Shown here piece by piece: positions 30,431-47,900 of a stretch of DNA of 64,000 nucleotides. The stretch is taken from contig NC_088777.1 of the NCBI RefSeq assembly GCF_954871325.1, positions 5,024,509 to 5,088,508 of the forward strand, read 5' to 3'. Positions within the stretch are counted from its first letter, which is position 1. Every line of letters begins with the position of its first letter. The notes beneath the pieces were generated by a model. That model made no database searches. It worked only from the letters and a program-made list of their open reading frames with translations, and had not been told where the DNA came from. The position numbers and the translations under genes were made by a program. This DNA comes from Gordionus sp. m RMFG-2023. Taxonomy: Eukaryota; Nematomorpha; Gordioida; Chordodea; Parachordodidae.

Positions 30431-31105
30431 AAAATAGTTCTGTTCGCCCCGGCTATGAACACAAAAATGTGGACGCATCCTATCACGATCAAACAAATTC
30501 GCGGGGTGATTCAAGAATTTGGATTCAAACAGATCCAGCCCATAGATAAAGTTTTGATGTGCGGAGATGTAGGTATGTGTTGTAAGTTTTAGATTCGTTA
30601 AATTTGTACTTTATATTTAATTTGCATAAAGAATTCTTTTGGATTTATTATTATAACGCGTGATAAAAATATTATATTTGAATAGTTATGAATATTAGTT
30701 ATAAAGAAGATTGAAAAGAGTATAAAAAGGCCAATTTTTACCATACAAAAAGATCTTTTATAATTATTAACTTTTTTGTATTTTATTTTTATTTTATTTT
30801 TATTAATCTTTTATATTATTTTTACTTTTATAATTTTGTTAATTTGATAATGTTATAATTTTGAATAAAGAATTAAATTGATTTCGTGATTCATAATTAT
30901 TATTAATTTCTTTTTTATATATATATATGTTTTCTATTTTTATTTTAGGTTTTGAGTCCAATGTCAAAATCCTCATTGTGACAGTATGGGAGCCATGGAG
31001 AAACCGGAGATGATTGTGAGCAGAATAATCTCGGAGTTACAAAACTTTGATGACTCTAACTTTTTCGACATTTGTCAAATACCCTTTTCCGCCCCAACAA
31101 TGTGA
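30431..31105 (+). CDS. PPCDC: Phosphopantothenoylcysteine decarboxylase, C-terminal exons
   Basis: PPCDC is a flavoprotein that decarboxylates 4'-phosphopantothenoylcysteine in coenzyme A synthesis. Exon 30431-30572 follows a good acceptor (CTCCCCTAG). It encodes LFAPAMNTKMWTHPIT, the substrate-clamp motif PxMNxxMW, then FGFKQI and LMCGD, which carries the active-site cysteine of the ACGD-type flap. It ends at a GTATGT donor. A second exon, best placed at 30957-31105, encodes SMGAMEKPEMIVSRI, matching the family's GAMAEPETI end, and closes with TGA after about 30 more residues. The join adds about eight residues not usual in the family, so the acceptor may be elsewhere. The N-terminal half with the flavin site and catalytic histidine is not visible, so this is a partial gene or a broken copy. 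Confidence 0.75.
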
Positions 31106-32019
31106 TGTTGTTCTTAGGAAATTAACCATAACGCTGGTTCGTATAATATATCGATAAATAAGGATGAATAACTTATATCATTTATTATATCAAAATATGA
31201 TTTTTGTAATATATATATTTTAAAAACAAATTGTGTATAACTATTGTTAAATGTTGTAGTTTCCTTATGGTTTTTTTTACGTTTATAGCCCTTGTCATAA
31301 CGATTATTACATAGAATAAGTTATAAATTCGAGTGGCAGATTAATGGATGGAATATTTTTAAAATTTTTGCATTAATCAATGAATTATCGATGACCGATG
31401 CTTTTAACAAATATTTGAAGGATGAAAATTATAAAAACCTTACCCATAGGCTATGGAGATTCAGAATCTCAATTTTATGATCATATACCGGGCGCCATTA
31501 TTTAAATTTAAAAAAATCTAATTTGACCGGAAATGTTGTTTAGAATAACTAGCTTGTCTGAAGTTGTATTGAATTTCCGGTCATATCCGATTCTTCAGAT
31601 TAAAAAATCGCTATCAGCAAATTATTAAAATTGTGGGATTCCCCATGTCCCAATATAAATACAAAAAATATATATGAATAATTAAAGTATTGCAATACAA
31701 GACATTTTGTAATCTATGCTAAGTTAACATTATTCAAAATATACATTTATTATTAGGTGGAAGAACTCTTTATAGGTATACAATATATAATATAATCCGA
31801 ATATTTGCGACAGCTAGATTAGATAAATATTTGAGTAATACAAAATTAATATAAAAAAGTATCGATTTTATAATTTAAAGAATGTAACTAAATTGTATAT
31901 AAATATGTATTGCTTTACAGACAAAATACCTTCTCTATGTTCATTGTTAACTTGTCGCATATTTATTTGTTAAATCTGTATATATATTATTTATAATACC
32001 TTTTTTAAATAATCAATAG
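31106..32019. other. AT-rich stretch with one 11-bp inverted repeat
   Basis: No gene seen. TGACCGGAAAT at 31524-31534 is perfectly repeated inverted at 31573-31583, leaving a 38-base loop. Confidence 0.5.
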
Positions 32020-32140
32020 AGTCAACTATTTTAATCTTTCCTGTCCCATTGTTGATGTATTGAAATGTTTTAATAACGATCTTCCACGTGAGCTCGTAAA
32101 TGATATGGTTAGCGCAGTTTTATGGCATTTATATGTGTAA
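32020..32140 (+). other. Possible unassigned coding exon
   Basis: After a possible acceptor (CAATAG) one frame stays open for 39 codons to TAA. Its composition is less AT-driven than neighbouring frames and it reads like protein: DVLKCFNNDLPRELVNDMV. I do not recognise a family. A possible donor (GTTAGC) lies inside. It could be the end of an unknown gene or chance. Confidence 0.25.
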
Positions 32141-32488
32141 GATAATATATCACTGGACATAATCTATTAATGATTTACAATTTGGTTCTTGTGTCTGATT
32201 TTAAGTTTTAAATATTAATTATAAAATTGTGGATCCAATAATATAAAATAAATGGTTTGATGACGTAAGAATCTTAATATGGAGGGGGGGGGGTATAAAT
32301 CGCTTATACCTCTTAATATATTTGCGTTTTCTTGGTAACAATTTTTTTAAATTTCTTTATCATAATATCTAAGATGAAGTAAAAGACATGAAACTTTAAA
32401 AGTTTTGAGCAGAACAACATAATTTAAAATTGCATAATTTGGTTAATCCTAAACCTTTTGAATGGTTAATATTGAGTATTTAAAGGGG

Positions 32489-32575
32489 CTAGCTCAGTGA
32501 TTTTCGAGTTTGTTGAAAGCCTTTAATCATCAAATGTAATATTAATAGGTGACCGAATTCCAATACCACCTGACT
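32489..32575 (+). other. tRNA-like sequence, possible SINE head
   Basis: GGCTAGCTCAGTGA resembles a pol III A box. About 60 bases on, GGTGACCGAATTCCAA is a weak B-box-like string. No clover-leaf acceptor stem could be formed, so this is not called a tRNA gene. It lies just before the duplicated kinase unit. Confidence 0.25.
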
Positions 32576-32838
32576 TGAATGGGAGAAAAGCATGGGTTCT
32601 AAAAATTATAACTGATGCTTAATCAAAATTGATTGTTAAAATATTTTAAACAGTCACGATGTCATTTTACTCAATAATTCTTCAGTATGGAAGATGATCT
32701 TATAAGAATTAATATTGTATTGTTATTAATATTATGTAATCAACGATTGAAAATAAACTTGATTATATTTAATGACCTAATTTACCACAAATTTTTAAAT
32801 ATCTAATTTAAACAATCATCATTGTCATTAAATAAAAT

Positions 32839-36703
<3,865 letters not shown>

Positions 36704-38223
36704 GACCGGCCTTTGTCCACGCTAGTTAGAGTGATGACCAGAAAACTCGAGTAAATCTATATTCAGAAAAATTTATCAGTATTGAAGTCATAAAAAAATG
36801 TTACTTCTATAGTTCTTTTATGACCAATAGTTTTTTAATTACTTTGGGAAGTTCGGTAAGCTAACTGTGTATATGGTTACAAAATACATATAAAAATATC
36901 AACAAAAATAATTAAAAATAAGATGAAGAAGTAGAGTTTTCTACTCATCAAAATAGAGGGAATATTATCTAGTTAAAATATTTTTAAAGTGATTCCATAT
37001 GATAGAATAGTTTAAAATGTTTATTATGACAGTTCGTGAATAAGGGCCATGTTTTTGAGAGAGATAGATTAGCTAGATTTAAAGACAGCTTTTAATCAAA
37101 TAAATTTAATATGAGGAATGTGTATCCAAAACATTAATGTATTAAATAAAATTAAAATCTAGGCTATATCTTATAGTTTTTTAATTAGAACATTTTTTGG
37201 CCAGTCAACACCCGCACTGTCAATACAATATTTTTCAAACAATTTATCACTAATATATTCATTACTTATCGAAATTTAAAATGATATTTATTGAACGCCA
37301 TTTAATATTCTTTATGTTTCTGGTAATTTCTTATTATATGAAGATATTATAGATGTGATATATAAAAAGAATTTATAGTCATTTATTTATATTTTGATTT
37401 AGTAAAAAAGTAACACATGCCCACTTATGACCTTTATATTTTATATCATTAAATCTTCAATTATAGCGATAAAGTCTGAATTCCGAGTTTTCTGGTAAAT
37501 GCTTCTAAGGATTGGATGCACAGGGATGGTGGTAGCTTTGATAAACTTATTTATTTAGTCAATTCTACGCAAAACGATAATGATAATTTTAATAATGATT
37601 TTAGAAATTTATTTCTTCAGAAATTCTAATATTTTTATTTTCTTATAATGATTTGAACAAATGATTACAACACTAATATTTTCATATTTTTTCATTTCTA
37701 ATGATTATGGTTTATACATATGTTTTATATCACAAATTATATATAAACCATTTTAATGTTTGTTTATTATAATGATTTATGTATGTATAAATATTTATAC
37801 AGAAATTAAAGCTTAATATTTGGATATTTTTCATATAATGATGTTATATTGTTTTTAATCTGCAATTAAAAAAACAACTAATGCGATATGATTTCAATTA
37901 TAATGATTTTAATTAATGTTTCTTTCAAAAATCAATATTAAAATGTATTTTTGATATTTTTTATTATAATGATTAGCCTTTCGGTTTCTTAGAATCCATA
38001 ATGATTATATCAAATTTATTATATAATGATATCACGTTATGTAATGATATATTGTAATAATACATTTTATTTATATATACACTCATAATAAAATATTAAT
38101 GCGTTGATAATGTTCTTCTTATTAATTTGAATATAATGTAATTAATGATATAGTAAGCTAGCGAGTTAATAAAAATAGTAGGTATTTTATTTGTGCCAAA
38201 TTATGTAGTTCATTTAGTCTCTA

Positions 38224-38955
38224 TTAAGGTTGGCAAAAAACGAGAAACAGACATTTAACTCTATTAAATAAATTTATTTTAAAAATATTTTTTAACTGGT
38301 AAGTACAATAATTTTCTAAGTTTATATAGTTTACAAAATCTATCAAGTAATTTATGTCGAATTATTAAGTTAATTTTTTAAAACGAGTCCTCGAGGTTAA
38401 AGTTAATTTAAAATAAAGAATAAAAAAAAATCTTTTATTTAATAGATCGCGATTAGTTAATAGATAGCGATCAATTTGGTCATAACAACAGTCTCTAAAT
38501 GATAATTTTTACTAATAAAACTTTGGCCCAAAAAACATTGATTATTTTAGTAATTTATTAATTAAATTTTAAAAACTGTATATATATATATAATAGTCTT
38601 CAATATAAAATGTTAAACTTCAAAATATAATTATTGGAAGGTAAATTACTGAATCACCTTGTTCAATACAATACCCTCTTATAAATCTAAATATAATTCC
38701 AAATCAAATAAATCAATTATAAATTTAGACGATATATTGTTTATAAATAAATTTGGAGCCAAGATTATCAAATATTTACAAACTTTTTTTTCAAAATAAT
38801 ATAGTAATACAAACAAGTCATATTAAATATTATGTGTCATTATATCAGGCGTTAAATATATCCTCCCTCCCCCCCTCTAATTATAATATAAATTAAATAG
38901 ATATTTTGCAGCAACCCCAGTTATCATTTTGATTTGACGGGTGGAATTACGCATA
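38224..38955. other. AT-rich stretch without a recognisable gene
   Basis: No gene seen. A C-run lies near 38865-38877. The homology with the K1 unit ends at its left edge. Confidence 0.4.
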
Positions 38956-39004
38956 TATCAAATTCGTTTTCGAAAAAGAATACTGACTTTAACTTTTTTC
39001 TCCT

Positions 39005-39072
39005 AATGCAGGGCTCAAACTTTTAATTTTAGGACGTCAGTACAGGTCTGAGCCCACTGAGCCATACCTATA
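39005..39072 (-). other. tRNA-like sequence (A and B boxes), minus strand
   Basis: On the minus strand GGTATGGCTCAGTGGG fits an A box and AAGTTTGAGCCC fits a B box, about 45 bases apart as in tRNA genes. Acceptor and T stems do not pair well, so a decayed tRNA gene or a tRNA-derived SINE head is more likely than a working tRNA. Confidence 0.4.
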
Positions 39073-39149
39073 TCATTTAAAAAAATGAACCATAACGTTT
39101 ACATATTTGAATATTTTATTAAAGAACATGCTAATTATTTTGTTACCTT

Positions 39150-39560
39150 CCAATTGATGGAAATGAAAAAGCGCATGGAGGCAATGGATTGGATGGTAGT
39201 GCTAGGATTAGCTCCCAATCTGTTCTTCTTTTTCTTTCATGAACGTAACATATTTATATTTTAAAAAATGCAACATCTTTGAAATATATATTATGCATAA
39301 TTATTATATTCATCATATCAAACTTTGGCTAGAGAGCTTTTTAAAACATGACATTATCTATCGTCAGATGTATAATCTGGTACACGAACCATAGTTGATA
39401 AATTCTGTCTTTATTATCCTGTTTGTAACATATTTCGCATTATCTGTAACTTTCTTCGGGTGTTGGCTAGTAAAAAGTTTATTCCCATTATTTATAAAAA
39501 ATAAATTGAAAAAATATTTATCAGTATAGAACAATCATATTCCTTGCCAAGAATCGCTTT
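39150..39560 (-). pseudogene. Kinase fragment K6, exons 8(end)-10, broken
   Basis: On the minus strand, the end of exon 8 near 39560-39540 (AKNPWQ region, decayed), exon 9 near 39375-39320 (VPDYTSDDR, a stop, CHVLKSSLAK) and exon 10 near 39240-39155 (NRLGANPSTTIQSIASMRFF, ISINWK, then GTAACA). Introns are shorter than in K1. Exon 10 is open; exon 9 carries a stop. No upstream or downstream exons lie nearby. Confidence 0.75.
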
Positions 39561-39582
39561 TATCAAATTCGTTTTCGAAAAA

Positions 39583-41334
39583 AAAAACATATGAGATTCC
39601 AAAGTGTAAGCAAAGATTTAAACCCATTTAATCTTTATTTTTTGAATAAATACATATAATTGAGTGTCATGCGTTATTATTTTTCCAAATTTTACTATTC
39701 TATTTCCAATTTTGATTTTTAAATTGTCAAATTCAATCGGACATATATATTTTTCTCAGTGTAATGGGCCGGGCCTACATTTAATTAATCGGGCCAGCCT
39801 CTCTCACTTATACCTTTTAACAATCGTTACTACTTCATGACCAAAATTTTTGTGCCAAATGCTAATATATATTTGGTTTTTTTTAGAGAAATTAATTTAA
39901 CAAGGTCAAAGTTCCCTTAAAAATTATTTCCGTTTCATTAAGTTCCTTTTTTGTTAGGAAAAAAAAAATTAATATTAATAGATATTCCATCTTTTAATCA
40001 TTATTTTATTTTACTTTACGTCCAAAATTTTCATTTACATTTGGGGGGAAAATAAAGTTTATTAAGATTCTAGTGTCAAGGAAGATATTCGCATGAGACC
40101 TATATAATTAAAAACTGAATTTTATATCAATCATAAAATTGATGTCTTAAATCTGCCAATTTTTAAGAGATTCCTGAACCTGATGCTATAGGGTTAATAA
40201 AATTAGTTCAAAATAAATTTTTATTTATTAGATGAAGTCTTTTGGAATACACCAAACGTTTTGAGATATCTTTTAATCTTTCTAAAATTTTAGGCGTGGA
40301 CATTCTACATATAAAGCAAATAAGATATATTTTTAGGTTGAATGCTGTTTGATTCAATAGATAAGATAAGATAAGATATTATCCTTCTACATTTTATTTA
40401 TCTAAATTTAAATCCTATATTAATTTTTTTAATAAGTTCAAAATATTTTGCAGGTATGGGAAAAGAAAATTACATAATATAATTTTATAGGGAAATTACT
40501 TTATTATAATCTGTCTCATTTTGTCCCATGGAAATAGTTGGTGACAATTTGGTATACAAAATCATTTCGAAATATAAATTTAAATTTCGAAATTAAATCA
40601 AATATATAGATTATGTGTCTTCTGTGAAACCCATATCAATAATCAGGGCCACCACCTTCTACACTGTTGTTTTTAAAAAGGTAGATTATTGAGACACTAT
40701 GCCATCAATTCAATTCATCAATAGAATCTCGAAATCAATAATTATTCTTTCTATGCTGGAACACTCTGACTCGAGCCTCGACAATAAACCAGACATGATG
40801 GGATGACCCTAGCCCCCTCAAACCATGGTATCACCCTCGCTTGGGTTTATACTTATGTAGATCATTTCTTTCTGTAAACTCCATCATGAGATCAGAAAAC
40901 ATAAAGATAACTAAATATAGCCATCTAAATAATCTTTTGCTCGTTCCGATAATTTCAGAGTTTATCATTTGGAAACCAAGCACATTAAATATTCAAAACT
41001 ATAGGGCAAGAGTTACATTTTAATCACAAGTGACCTAAAAGGGCTTTTACATGCGAGAATATCGATCGAAATTGGCCTATCCTACTGTCTATCTATCTAT
41101 ACATGGGTCTTTAAGCCCCACTTTCTTTTTAAAAGTTCTTTCATTAAATATATATACATTTAAAAAAAATATACATTATTCATGGATATGGTCTTCTAAT
41201 AAAATCAAAAATCTATCCTATTGTAATTTAATATTGCCACCTACGCTAACTTATCCCGTATTATTCACAGTACGCGCATCACTGCAAAGTATTATTAAAA
41301 AAATTGCAGGATTAGATAACTATAGCAAAGCCAA
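39583..41334. other. Intergenic, one dispersed repeat, no gene
   Basis: About 40200-40350 resembles 48545-48690 ('aggcgtggacattc' against 'aggcgtggtcattc'), so it is a dispersed repeat. 40640-40860 is richer in GC than its surroundings but gives only short broken frames that match no family I know. Confidence 0.4.
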
Positions 41335-42142
41335 TAATATAATTTAGAAAAATCTCAAAATTTTACCAATCAAAATTGAAAGCTAATATTTTAAATGAAA
41401 CAATGATATCAAAGAGTCCAAACAAGTTAACAGATCTTTTGAGACTAGATTCAGGTATTAGTAAGAATATTTGGAACTGTTAAAATTCATATTTATGAAA
41501 TAATAAGAGTATCAAATTAATATCGTAGTTTAAGGTCATTGAAGAAAGATTACCTCCAATAGGCAAACCCCTTGAGATATTTTTAGAGATAAACATTCAT
41601 TATAAGCCTTTATTTCGGATATTTTTTTAATAAGTTTTTGTAATGCTCTTTATAATGGAAGTTGATTTTAAACGAACTAATAGATATCTATCAATAATAG
41701 AGAATTGATTTGCTTAATAATTTACAACGCATTTTTAGATATCTAATTTATTGAACAATCATTATTGTCATTTTATCGCTTAGTTTGAAAAAAAATTTTC
41801 GAAGTTTAAAAAAGAATAATAAGGATAATACCAAAAAGAACGATTGCGTTCTACAGAGTAAAGTTTTATTAGTTTATAATTTATTATAAAATTTTAGAAA
41901 AGGAAAGAACTTGTAAATTTGGTAAGATATTAGAATGGTTCTGTAGAAGGAAATGCAATTGGAAAGAAAGGTTTGAAAGACGTTTTAGGAAAAACAAACC
42001 ATTTCTTGAGGATGAAGAAGATGGTCTTCGAAGAGGAATGCATTGCATCGTTGTGATGAAGATAGTATTAAGGAGCCTAACAATGAAGTATGTGTAAATT
42101 CCAACAAGACTGTGTGGATGACAAGTAAATTTAGAAGATAGA

Positions 42143-42487
42143 AAGGAAGGAAGGAAGGAAGGAAGGAAGGAAGGAAGGAGGGAAGGAAGGAAAGAAGGAA
42201 TGAAGGAAGGAAGGAAGGAAGGAAGGAAGGAAGGAAGGAAGGAAGGAAGGAAGGAAGGAAGGAAGGAAGGAAGGAAGGAAGGAAGGAAGGAAGGAAGGAA
42301 GGAAGGAAGGAAGGAAGGAAGGAAGGAAGGAAGGAAGGAAGGAAGGAAGGAAGGAAGGAAGGAAGGAAGGAAGGAAGGAAGGAAGGAAGGAAGGAAGGAA
42401 GGAAGGAAGGAAGGAAGGAAGGAAGGAAGGAAGGAAGGAAGGAAAGAAGGAAGGAAGGAAGGAAGGAAGGAAGGAAGGAAGGAAGGA
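42143..42487. repeat. (GGAA)n microsatellite in K5 intron 2
   Basis: About 85 tandem GGAA units with a few interruptions near the ends. The same intron in K3 holds only two or three units at the same place, so this is an expansion of an existing seed. Open frames translated from it (KEGR repeats) are not genes. Confidence 0.95.
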
Positions 42488-42520
42488 GGAAATGAACTAT
42501 ATAAAAATAATCTTATTTTA

Positions 42521-42680
42521 TGAAAAGGAAAAAGAAAAAGAAAAGAAAAGAAAAAGAAAAGAAAAGAAAAAGAAAAAGAAAAAGAAAAGAAAAGAAAAAG
42601 AAAAGAAAAAGAAAAGAAAAAGAAAAAGAAAAAGAAAAAGAAAAAGAAAAAGAAAAAGAAAAAGAAAAAGAAGAGAATCT
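42521..42680. repeat. A/G-rich (AAAAG / AAAAAG)n tract before K5 exon 3
   Basis: Irregular purine repeat that has grown at the lysine-rich start of exon 3 (K3 has a short AAAAAGAAGAAG there). It has swallowed the splice acceptor. Lys/Glu frames across it are low-complexity artefacts. Confidence 0.93.
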
Positions 42681-42999
42681 CGGATTACAAAATAATCAAA
42701 GTTATAGGCAAAGGATCGTTTGGTAATGTGATTTTGGCAGAGCAAAGATACTAAGCCCCTAAAATCATGGATAGAAACATGTGCAAGGTTTATATTTGTT
42801 TATTTTCCTAATTCATTCTGTTAAAACTATTAAATAATTTATAAGGATACAAAAAATCTATTTAAAGCTAAATAATTTCAAAAAGAAGGCTCAATAATGA
42901 TTAAATTATATTATTTTGAGAGTTTAAGAATAGTGATAATTCGTATGTATAATGTAATGACATTTAAGGTTGAGTCGCTAAAATTTTCATAGGCTAGAA

Positions 43000-44530
<1,531 letters not shown>

Positions 44531-46079
44531 ATTTAGATCAAACTAAATTTAATAATCCTATAACATTGGGATCAAGAATTAAAAATTGGCGGATTAACGT
44601 AATCAATTTTATAATTAAATATAAAATTTTGTTATTTTCATTCGATAACCCTTCACTTATTAATCTGATTAAGGCAGTTGACAACACAGTAAAAGGAGGA
44701 CATGATGAAAAATCTTCCAATAGCCAAAACATTTAGATTAAAATATTTTAAACCAACCTTTGTCATTAATTAATCTTTATTTTATGGAATTAGGGAAGAT
44801 TGTGTTTAGAATTCTCTCAGTGAAAATTACATAATGGCCTAAAATAGATTTCTCTTCAAAAGAAGAATAAACTATCATTCCATTCAATTGCTTTTGTTGA
44901 CTACATAAAAATTGGAATTAACAAATAATGTCAAAAACAAGATGATTGTTCCTACTCTAGTTTTTATTTTGGTGTGGACATTTTTTTGTTTATTTTGTTA
45001 ATAACTATTATATTTTGGAATTAGAATTTACTAAATGGGAATTAATAATAAAGGATGTTTATTACTATCATTGTTTTTTACTTCAATAATATATTTTTCT
45101 TTATTTGGGACTACTAAGCTGATTGAAGCACTAACCTCCACTACTAATAAAGAGGTTCATATCGAACTTGAACCCGGAGATAACAGCTTTTGAAAAATTT
45201 ACTAACCTCGTACCGAACTTAAGCTCATTTTGAAAAAATTTCTAAAACCCAAACAAAACCTGGATCAGGGTTCAATGGGGTTCATTGAATTTTATATTTA
45301 TCATATATTAAGATATTTGCATAATAGTGAATATAAATCTTAATAATTTAAATGAAATTTTATGATGTTTTAAATTTATTATATAATAAACAGTATAATT
45401 CTCTAAATATTATAGATATTACTTAATGATGATGACAAGATTTTTTGCGGAAAAGAATCTTGGTGATTTATGGAGTCGAAATAAACTCATATCCACGCCC
45501 ATTTTATCCGATGATAGATAGTTCGTATGAAGTTATTGAACAAGATGATCTTGTTATACAACTGGCAGGAGAATACATTAAAAAAATGGTCAACTATTGC
45601 TTGGAACGATAATTGCTCAATTGGGCGATTTTAAAAGATTGAAGAAGGAAAATATTTTGCTTTTTTCGAGTCTGCCAAGCTAGAGCTCCCTCCTGATTAA
45701 TATATTTTATCTAAAATCTTAGTTGCTGCCCCTGCAACCCTAGTTAATTTATCATATTTCATATAAATGGGAAATAAAAGGAAAGTGTTTAGAGATCTTT
45801 TTCACATGTGAAATTCATTCTTTCAACTGAAAAGATCAAAGATGAGTGAACTATTCTCGGAGGATATTATGCAAAATAAATAAATCGTTAAAATTGATCA
45901 ATGATTTGTTTTATATTATTAAATATTCTTATTTAATTAAAAGGAAATTTTATTTTTTATACCAAATTTATCTCCAGTTTCTTAATTAAATATATATAAA
46001 AAATTTTTTTTATATACAATTCAAATACTCCTAGATCTGAGTTAAATTCGGCATTTAGAAGTTTAAAAAAAACTCTATT
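44531..46079. other. AT-rich stretch without a recognisable gene
   Basis: No gene seen. A patch at 45145-45295 is a little richer in GC with repeated GGTTCA/GAACTT-type strings and may be an old repeat. Confidence 0.4.
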
Positions 46080-46258
46080 TTATTAATCTATAATGATTAT
46101 ATCAAACAAATTAATTATATAATGATATCACTTGTTATCTTATATATGATAATATAATTAAGCATTTTATAAATATATAAACTCATATTGATAGAATAAA
46201 ATATTAATGCGTTGATAATATTTTACTTATTAATTTGAATATAATGTAATTAATGATA

Positions 46259-46398
46259 CAATTGTAAACCCTAGAGGGCTGCTAAGAGCTTGCGCTACGT
46301 TTACGTTCTCACTATGTTTCACAAAGAGTAAGTGTTGGCATATAGTCTCACAGGGCATAATAATTTAGATGTTATTATAGTTAGGGTTACAAATTGTT
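46259..46398. mobile_element. 140-bp MITE with TIRs and target duplication
   Basis: The left end CAATTGTAAACCCTA and the right end read inward, AACAATTTGTAACCCTA, form terminal inverted repeats. ATGATA flanks both sides (46253-46258 and 46399-46404). The homologous places after K1 (about 8750) and K4 (about 38148) lack the insert, which proves insertion. No coding capacity; superfamily not clear. Confidence 0.75.
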
Positions 46399-47770
46399 AT
46401 GATAAAAAGATCTAGTAAGCTAGAGAGTTAATAAAAATAGTATAGGTAAGGTAATTAGTTTATGCTATAATATAATTAGAGTAAATATCATTGTCACTAA
46501 ATTAAAATAATTATACATGTCAATAATATAATAAACAAGTCATGGGGCTATTTCGTACTTGTAATATATATTTTTTAAATAAGAAACGGAATAATTGGTT
46601 GCATATTGTATAATTTATTTGCATAAAGCTATAAGTTTGTTTTGATAAAGTAATCTATTAATATTTTTAAATTTACTTTTTAAATTTTATAGCAGATACT
46701 AGCGAAATTCCCCAATTTTTAGCCATTTTTGTTATTGCGATTTAGAAACCAATCCACAAATTTTGATAATCGTATTAAGAAGATGAATTAGCATGGTTCA
46801 CGGTGGCATTTATTTATGAGTTTCTTTCAAAAATAAGCATATATATATATATATCAAAGACTTGCAGATGCGTCTTAGATGGGATAGGAATGGTATTAAA
46901 AAATCCAGTCTAGGATTGAAGATTTATAAATTTAGAGCCGGGCATAGAAGGTGAAAAAATATTAAAATTTTAGGAAGGACCGCTTTTTAAAATAAAATTA
47001 AAATTATGTCAATTAATCGGTTTAAAAATTTTTGGGGAAAAAAATGGTACAATTGAGTGTTGAATATTCAATATGCTGTTCATTTTCAATTCTTTGGAAC
47101 ATTCTGCAAAAATAATGCCAAAATTATACTAATTTAAAAAATTAAAAATTAAAATTAACTGATAAAAAAAAATCAAAAATAAAGCAATAGTTTTTTTTAA
47201 ATTAATTAAAGCAGGTTTTAATTAAATGAGTGGTAAAAAAAAATTTTTTAAACATAATGTAAATAAATTTTTGATAGGTTTTAAAATTTTTGGGTTAGTT
47301 AATTGTGTATTTGTTTAAGAAATATATAAATAAAATACGATAATATCATCAAAAAAAAGAATAAAAAAATAAGATTAAGAAGCGTTTTCCTTCCTTTACC
47401 TATTAAAATAGAGGGTATATAGCTAGTTAAATTTTTACTTAATTATTGCATAAGATAATATAATAGTTTAAACACTGTTCAATATGACAAATTGTGGATA
47501 AGCGCCATGTTTTTGCCGTGGTAGATTGAATCGTATCCCCAAAACATTAATATACAAAATTAAAGCTTATCTCTAATAGATTTTTAAATTAGATCATACT
47601 TATCCAAGATTAACATAAATTATTTATATATCTACGCCTGAATGATATTCGTTATTGTTTTGGTATTTTCTTAATTTAATTATGTTTTCTATTTCTAAAT
47701 ATTAGAAGTTAGTAAAATTCTAAATTATAATTAGTGTGAACATTCTAAATCATGCCCATTTATAACCTTT

Positions 47771-47880
47771 ATATTTTATATTATTAAATCCTCAATTGTG
47801 TGATAAATAAAGTATTTAAATTACAATATTTTATATTATTAAATCCTCAATTGTAGTGATAAATAAAGCATTTAAATTAC
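47771..47880. repeat. 55-bp tandem duplication
   Basis: Two units starting 'atattttatattattaaat' at 47771 and 47826, nearly identical. The single-copy form is seen after K1 near 8170. Confidence 0.85.
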
Positions 47881-47900
47881 AATATTTTTACTGAATATAG

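Larger units (their letters stand above)
38956..39582. repeat. 22-bp direct repeats around kinase fragment K6
   Basis: TATCAAATTCGTTTTCGAAA plus two more A's occurs at 38956-38977 and again at 39561-39582. Between them lie a tRNA-like sequence and the inverted kinase fragment K6. The repeats may mark a duplication or insertion event. Confidence 0.6.
46080..47900. repeat. Scrambled copies of the kinase 3' flank
   Basis: 46080-47110 matches 8604-9560, and 47310-47900 matches about 7600-8210, so the two blocks stand in swapped order relative to K1. They show that a larger kinase unit once extended here. No exon remains. Confidence 0.7.

Noticed and set aside
30455-30572. ATG at 30455 as the true start of the PPCDC-like gene
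   Set aside because: This methionine is the conserved M of the PxMNxxMW motif in mid-protein, and the family-like residues LFAPA precede it in frame.
39005-39072. A functional tRNA gene
   Set aside because: A and B boxes are present, but acceptor and T stems do not pair and no plausible anticodon arm forms.
40640-40860. GC-richer patch as a coding exon
   Set aside because: All frames break within a few dozen codons and none shows a recognisable motif on either strand.
42200-42745. Open frames made of KEGR or Lys/Glu repeats, and Phe/Leu repeats on the other strand
   Set aside because: They are translations of the GGAA and AAAAG microsatellites inside kinase pseudogene K5.
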